Assembly: GCA_022360595.1 (NCBI GenBank)
Contig: JAKSCN010000221.1
Span: forward strand, 1 to 8,886
Direction of reading: 5' to 3'
From: Chromatiales bacterium
Lineage (GTDB): Bacteria; Pseudomonadota; Gammaproteobacteria; Chromatiales; Chromatiaceae
DNA length: 8,886 bases
In this document: piece after piece, positions 5,786 through 8,886 of the stretch
Layout: each line of letters opens with the position of its first letter
Numbering within the stretch: the stretch's first letter is position 1
Position numbers and translations under genes: made by a program
The notes under the pieces: generated by a model
What the model was told of the DNA's origin: nothing
Seen by the model: only the letters and a program-made list of their open reading frames with translations
Databases searched by the model: none

Positions 5786-7843
5786 ATGTTGAATGCCGAT
5801 TTGGACAGGCGTTGTTTGAAACGGCGCATTGTCTGGCAACTGATTGCCTGGACGGTGTTCATTAGTATATTGCTGGTCTGGTCGATGTGGAGCGTCAATG
5901 AAGAGGTGTTCACATTGGCGCGCAAAGAGGCCCTCGCCAATTTTAATAAAGATCAGGCTTTCCGTGCCTGGGCCACTGGTCATGGTGGTGTCTATGTGCC
6001 TATGACCGAAGATACTCTGCCTAGCCCTTACCTCAGTCATATTGCTGAGCGTGATATCACCACTGCATCGGGTAAAAAGTTAACGTTGATGAACCCGGCC
6101 TACATGCTGCGTCAGATGATGGATCTCTACGACGAACTGTACGGTGTGAAAGGGCGTATCACCAGTTTAAATCCGCTGAACCCCAATAACGCCCCCGATG
6201 CCTGGGAGAGGAGCGCGCTGTTATCCTTTGAGGAAGGTAGTACAGAGGCATATGAAATAACCAAGATCGACGGTGAGCCCTATATTCGCTTGATGCGTCC
6301 AATGGTCACCGCTGCCGGATGCCTCAAGTGTCACGCCCATCAAGGATACACAGTGGGTAGTATACGGGGAGGTGTGGGGGTCTCTGTACCACTGGAAAGC
6401 TATACGGAGATGGCTGATCGGCGGAAAAATATCCTCTGGACGATTTTGTCTGTAATCTGGGGATTGGGACTGGGTGTGGTCGGACTGGGTGGCCGACGCA
6501 GTCTGCAGCGTATTGAAGAGCGCCTGGATTATGAGAAACATATCTGGCACCAGGCCAATTACGATTGGCTGACCCAACTGCCCAACCGCAATCTGTTTCA
6601 TGAACGGTTGGAGCGCGGGTTGACACTGGTGCGCCGGGATAAACGCCAGCTTGCGTTGATCTATATTGACCTTGATCGCTTTAAGGATGTCAATGATACC
6701 CTGGGGCATCATGCCGGAGATATGTTGTTGCAAGAGGCCGCTCAGCGTTTAACCACTTGTGTCAGAGCGGTCGACACGGTTTCTCGGCTGGGGGGGGATG
6801 AGTTTGCCGTTATTCTGACCTCGCTGCCCGACAATATGGCAGTCAAGCGCAGTGCGACAAAAATTCTGGAAATGTTGAAAAAGCCTTTCATCGTAGATGG
6901 TTCTGAGGTGCATGTTAGCGCCAGTATCGGTATTACGTTTTATCCTGAAGATGGTAAGGACTCCGAGAGCCTGCTGAAGAACGCCGATACCGCCATGTAT
7001 CAGGCCAAGGAGATGGGGCGTAATACCTACCGCTACTTCACCCAGGAGATGAATCAGGAGGCACAACGCCGGGTTGATCTGGAGAATGCGCTGCGTGGCG
7101 CGGTGGATAGGGGAGAGTTTGCCCTCCATTATCAGCCGATTATTGATATTAAAAGTGGTGCTCTGGTTGGGGCCGAAGCACTGATGCGCTGGACTAATCC
7201 CGAATACGCTGATGTGGGGCCCGATCAGTTTATTCGGGTCGCTGAGGTGTCTGGCCTGATTTTTCCTATTGGCGATTGGGTGCTGGGGCAGGCGATCAAT
7301 GACTTTAACCGCTGGCAGGCGGATGGTCTGTTATTGGATAGACTGGCGATCAATGTATCATCACTGCAATTTAAATCCCCTGCGTTTCACCGCATCCTGC
7401 AGGATAAATTGACCGAACAGCCCAGTCTGAACCACCACCTCTGTCTTGAGATCACCGAGAGTCTGTTTCTCGACGATGAAGGGGAGGTGACTAATCAGAT
7501 GGCTGCCCTGCGGCACAAAGGGATAACCCTCTCCATTGATGATTTTGGTACGGGCTACTCCTCGCTCGGTTATCTTAAACGCTTTCCTGTCGATAGCATC
7601 AAAATCGACCGGACCTTTGTTCGCGATGTGATAACAGACCCGGAAGATGCCGCGCTCTGCGAGGCGATCATCGCGATGGCCCACCATCTCAAATTAAAGG
7701 TGGTGGCGGAGGGTGTGGAAGATCAGCAACAGCTCGATTGTCTCAATGAGTGGGGGTGCGACAGTGCCCAGGGTTATCTGTTTGGCCAACCTGTTCCGGC
7801 TGATCAATTCTTTCAAAACATGAAAATGCGTCTCTGTAGCTGA
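5786..7843 (+). CDS. Membrane GGDEF-EAL protein with periplasmic DUF3365/Tll0287-like heme domain
   Basis: This is a c-di-GMP turnover protein of 685 residues. It has a membrane segment at about 15-36, a periplasmic domain (about 37-215) of the DUF3365/Tll0287-like type ending in a c-type heme motif CLKCH at 179-183, and a second membrane segment at about 216-235. A cytoplasmic GGDEF domain follows, with DWLTQLPNRNLF, an intact GGDEF at 336-340 and the product-inhibition site RAVD at 327-330. The EAL domain keeps EALMR at 464-468, NVSS at 523, LEITES at 554-559, DDFGTGYSS at 585-593, KID at 606-608 and AEGVE at 641-645. Both catalytic sites look intact, so it may synthesise and degrade c-di-GMP, controlled by a heme-sensed signal such as redox, NO or O2 (inferred). 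The start at ATG 5786 is chosen because AGGGA lies five bases before it; GTG 5765 and ATG 5768 are in-frame alternatives that add seven and six residues. Confidence 0.92.
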   Translation: MLNADLDRRCLKRRIVWQLIAWTVFISILLVWSMWSVNEEVFTLARKEALANFNKDQAFRAWATGHGGVYVPMTEDTLPSPYLSHIAERDITTASGKKLTLMNPAYMLRQMMDLYDELYGVKGRITSLNPLNPNNAPDAWERSALLSFEEGSTEAYEITKIDGEPYIRLMRPMVTAAGCLKCHAHQGYTVGSIRGGVGVSVPLESYTEMADRRKNILWTILSVIWGLGLGVVGLGGRRSLQRIEERLDYEKHIWHQANYDWLTQLPNRNLFHERLERGLTLVRRDKRQLALIYIDLDRFKDVNDTLGHHAGDMLLQEAAQRLTTCVRAVDTVSRLGGDEFAVILTSLPDNMAVKRSATKILEMLKKPFIVDGSEVHVSASIGITFYPEDGKDSESLLKNADTAMYQAKEMGRNTYRYFTQEMNQEAQRRVDLENALRGAVDRGEFALHYQPIIDIKSGALVGAEALMRWTNPEYADVGPDQFIRVAEVSGLIFPIGDWVLGQAINDFNRWQADGLLLDRLAINVSSLQFKSPAFHRILQDKLTEQPSLNHHLCLEITESLFLDDEGEVTNQMAALRHKGITLSIDDFGTGYSSLGYLKRFPVDSIKIDRTFVRDVITDPEDAALCEAIIAMAHHLKLKVVAEGVEDQQQLDCLNEWGCDSAQGYLFGQPVPADQFFQNMKMRLCS

Positions 7844-7892
7844 TTTTTATACCTCGGTTTTGTGATCCTTGGTCTCCAGTCGGGAGTGATGC

Positions 7893-7921
7893 TTGTAGTT
7901 TCGACTGTTCGGACATAGAGT
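7893..7921 (+). promoter_or_regulatory. Possible weak promoter of the EamA transporter gene
   Basis: TTGTAG (7893-7898) and TAGAGT (7916-7921) are separated by 17 bases in the 113-base gap after the GGDEF-EAL gene, giving a leader of about 30 bases. Both boxes are poor matches to consensus. No clear terminator precedes it, so read-through from upstream is also possible. Confidence 0.25.
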
Positions 7922-7956
7922 AGCCGCTTTCTTTCGGTTGTTGCTTGGGGAGTGCG

Positions 7957-8841
7957 ATGAAGGCTGGTGCCTGGCGTGCTGATGCACTATTACTACTGAC
8001 CGCTATTATCTGGGGAACCGCCTTTGTGGCTCAGCGTGTTGGCATGGATCATATGGGGCCTTTCGCCTTCAATGGTGCGCGCTTTGTTCTGGGCTCGCTC
8101 TCGCTGCTACCGCTACTCTGGTTTTTTCCGAGTAAGCAGACATCACCACGTTCCACTTTATTTTTCGCCTGCGGCGTGGCGGGTGTGATGCTCTATGCCG
8201 GTTCCTCTCTGCAGCAGATTGGATTGGTCTACACAACCGCGGGCAATGCCGGTTTTATCACCGGGCTTTACATTGTTTTAGTTCCCTTCTTTGCGCTGTT
8301 TTGGCGGCAGAAAACCCACTCCTACACCTGGTTTGGGGCAGTGCTGGCGGTTATTGGACTGTTTATTTTAAGTGTTACCGATGAGTTGGTGCTGGCCTAT
8401 GGAGATCTGCTGGAGCTGATCGGGGCCTTCTTCTGGGCCGGGCATGTACTGGTCATTGGCCACTTTACCCAGCGTGTTGACTCGATCCGCCTTGCCTTTG
8501 GACAGTTTGCGGTCTGTGCACTATTAAGTCTGTTGTCCGCGTTACTCTGGGAAGAGATCGATTTTCAGGTGATTCAGACCGCTTGGGTGCCTATCGCCTA
8601 TGCGGGACTACTGTCGGTCGGTGTCGCCTATACGTTACAAGTTATCGCCCAGAAAGAGGCACCCGCGGCACATGCCGCTATTATCCTGAGTATGGAAGCG
8701 GTATTTGCTGCAGTGGGAGGATGGTTGTTGTTGGATGAGATGCTGGGTGTGCGCGGCTTGATCGGCTGTGGATTGATGCTCTGCGGTATGCTTGTCTCAC
8801 AACTGCCTGCCCTGCGGCAAAGAAGTCAAGCAATGGCTTAA
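7957..8841 (+). CDS. EamA/DMT-superfamily inner-membrane transporter
   Basis: This hydrophobic protein of 294 residues has the usual length and pattern of drug/metabolite transporters: about ten membrane segments in two repeated EamA halves (about 13-140 and 150-282). The first half opens with LLTAIIWGTAFVAQRVGMDHMGPFAFNGARF and the second contains a tract (about 236-262, PAAHAAIILSMEAVFAAVGGWLLLDE) that is typical of the family. The substrate cannot be told from sequence; members export amino acids, metabolites or other small molecules. The start at ATG 7957 is supported by GGGGAG at 7947-7952; an in-frame TTG at 7945 would overlap that ribosome site and is unlikely. It follows the GGDEF-EAL gene on the same strand after 113 bases, with no obvious functional link. 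Confidence 0.9.
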   Translation: MKAGAWRADALLLLTAIIWGTAFVAQRVGMDHMGPFAFNGARFVLGSLSLLPLLWFFPSKQTSPRSTLFFACGVAGVMLYAGSSLQQIGLVYTTAGNAGFITGLYIVLVPFFALFWRQKTHSYTWFGAVLAVIGLFILSVTDELVLAYGDLLELIGAFFWAGHVLVIGHFTQRVDSIRLAFGQFAVCALLSLLSALLWEEIDFQVIQTAWVPIAYAGLLSVGVAYTLQVIAQKEAPAAHAAIILSMEAVFAAVGGWLLLDEMLGVRGLIGCGLMLCGMLVSQLPALRQRSQAMA

Positions 8842-8847
8842 CGCCTG

Positions 8848-8886
8848 CTAGGGCCTGTTGACACTAATTTGATTGTCACTGTTGAG
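8848..8886. mobile_element. Possible left end of an insertion sequence running off the window
   Basis: Directly after the transporter gene, a CTAG (8848-8851) is followed by GGCCTGTTGACACTAAT, which resembles the terminal repeats of some IS5-family elements that insert at CTAG or TA sites. No transposase can be seen because the window ends 35 bases later. A short dyad TGACA...TGTCA (8859-8863 and 8874-8878) is also present. This is recognition from memory and is tentative. Confidence 0.25.

Noticed and set aside
6221..7129. Minus-strand frames within the GGDEF-EAL gene
   Set aside because: They are antisense shadows of a gene with intact catalytic motifs.

Overview
The window looks like a mid-GC gammaproteobacterial chromosome, judged only from protein resemblance: a Vibrio-like LuxP/LuxQ pair, an ArsJ-type arsenic operon and a heme-motif GGDEF-EAL protein. 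Genus cannot be fixed; free-living or symbiotic sulfur-oxidising gammaproteobacteria are a guess. Six genes are complete and one runs off the left edge. No tRNA, rRNA or CRISPR array was seen.

Left part, minus strand (1-2324): a two-gene unit. The first gene encodes a periplasmic binding protein of the LuxP type that keeps every autoinducer-2 contact residue I can place. Just 23 bases downstream lies a membrane sensor with a LuxQ-like periplasmic domain and the start of a PAS domain. Its output domain lies outside the window. Together they should form an AI-2 receptor complex at the inner membrane.

Middle part, plus strand (about 2612-5385): arsR, a GAPDH and arsJ, a compact arsenate-resistance operon. 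A near-consensus sigma-70 promoter overlaps a perfect 8-4-8 palindrome just before arsR, which suggests autoregulation. GAPDH makes 1-arseno-3-phosphoglycerate from arsenate and ArsJ exports it. No arsenate reductase or arsenite pump is present in the window. A 9-bp hairpin sits between arsR and the GAPDH gene.

Right part, plus strand (5786-8841): a membrane-anchored GGDEF-EAL protein with a periplasmic DUF3365/Tll0287-like domain carrying a CxxCH heme motif, and an EamA-type (DMT) transporter. They are preceded by a roughly 400-base gap with no convincing gene. The last 39 bases resemble the terminal repeat of an insertion sequence inserted at a CTAG site; this is tentative.

The arsenic operon, the AI-2 receptor and the c-di-GMP protein appear to be three independent units. 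The most notable is the LuxPQ-type receptor, and its missing output domain is the main open question.
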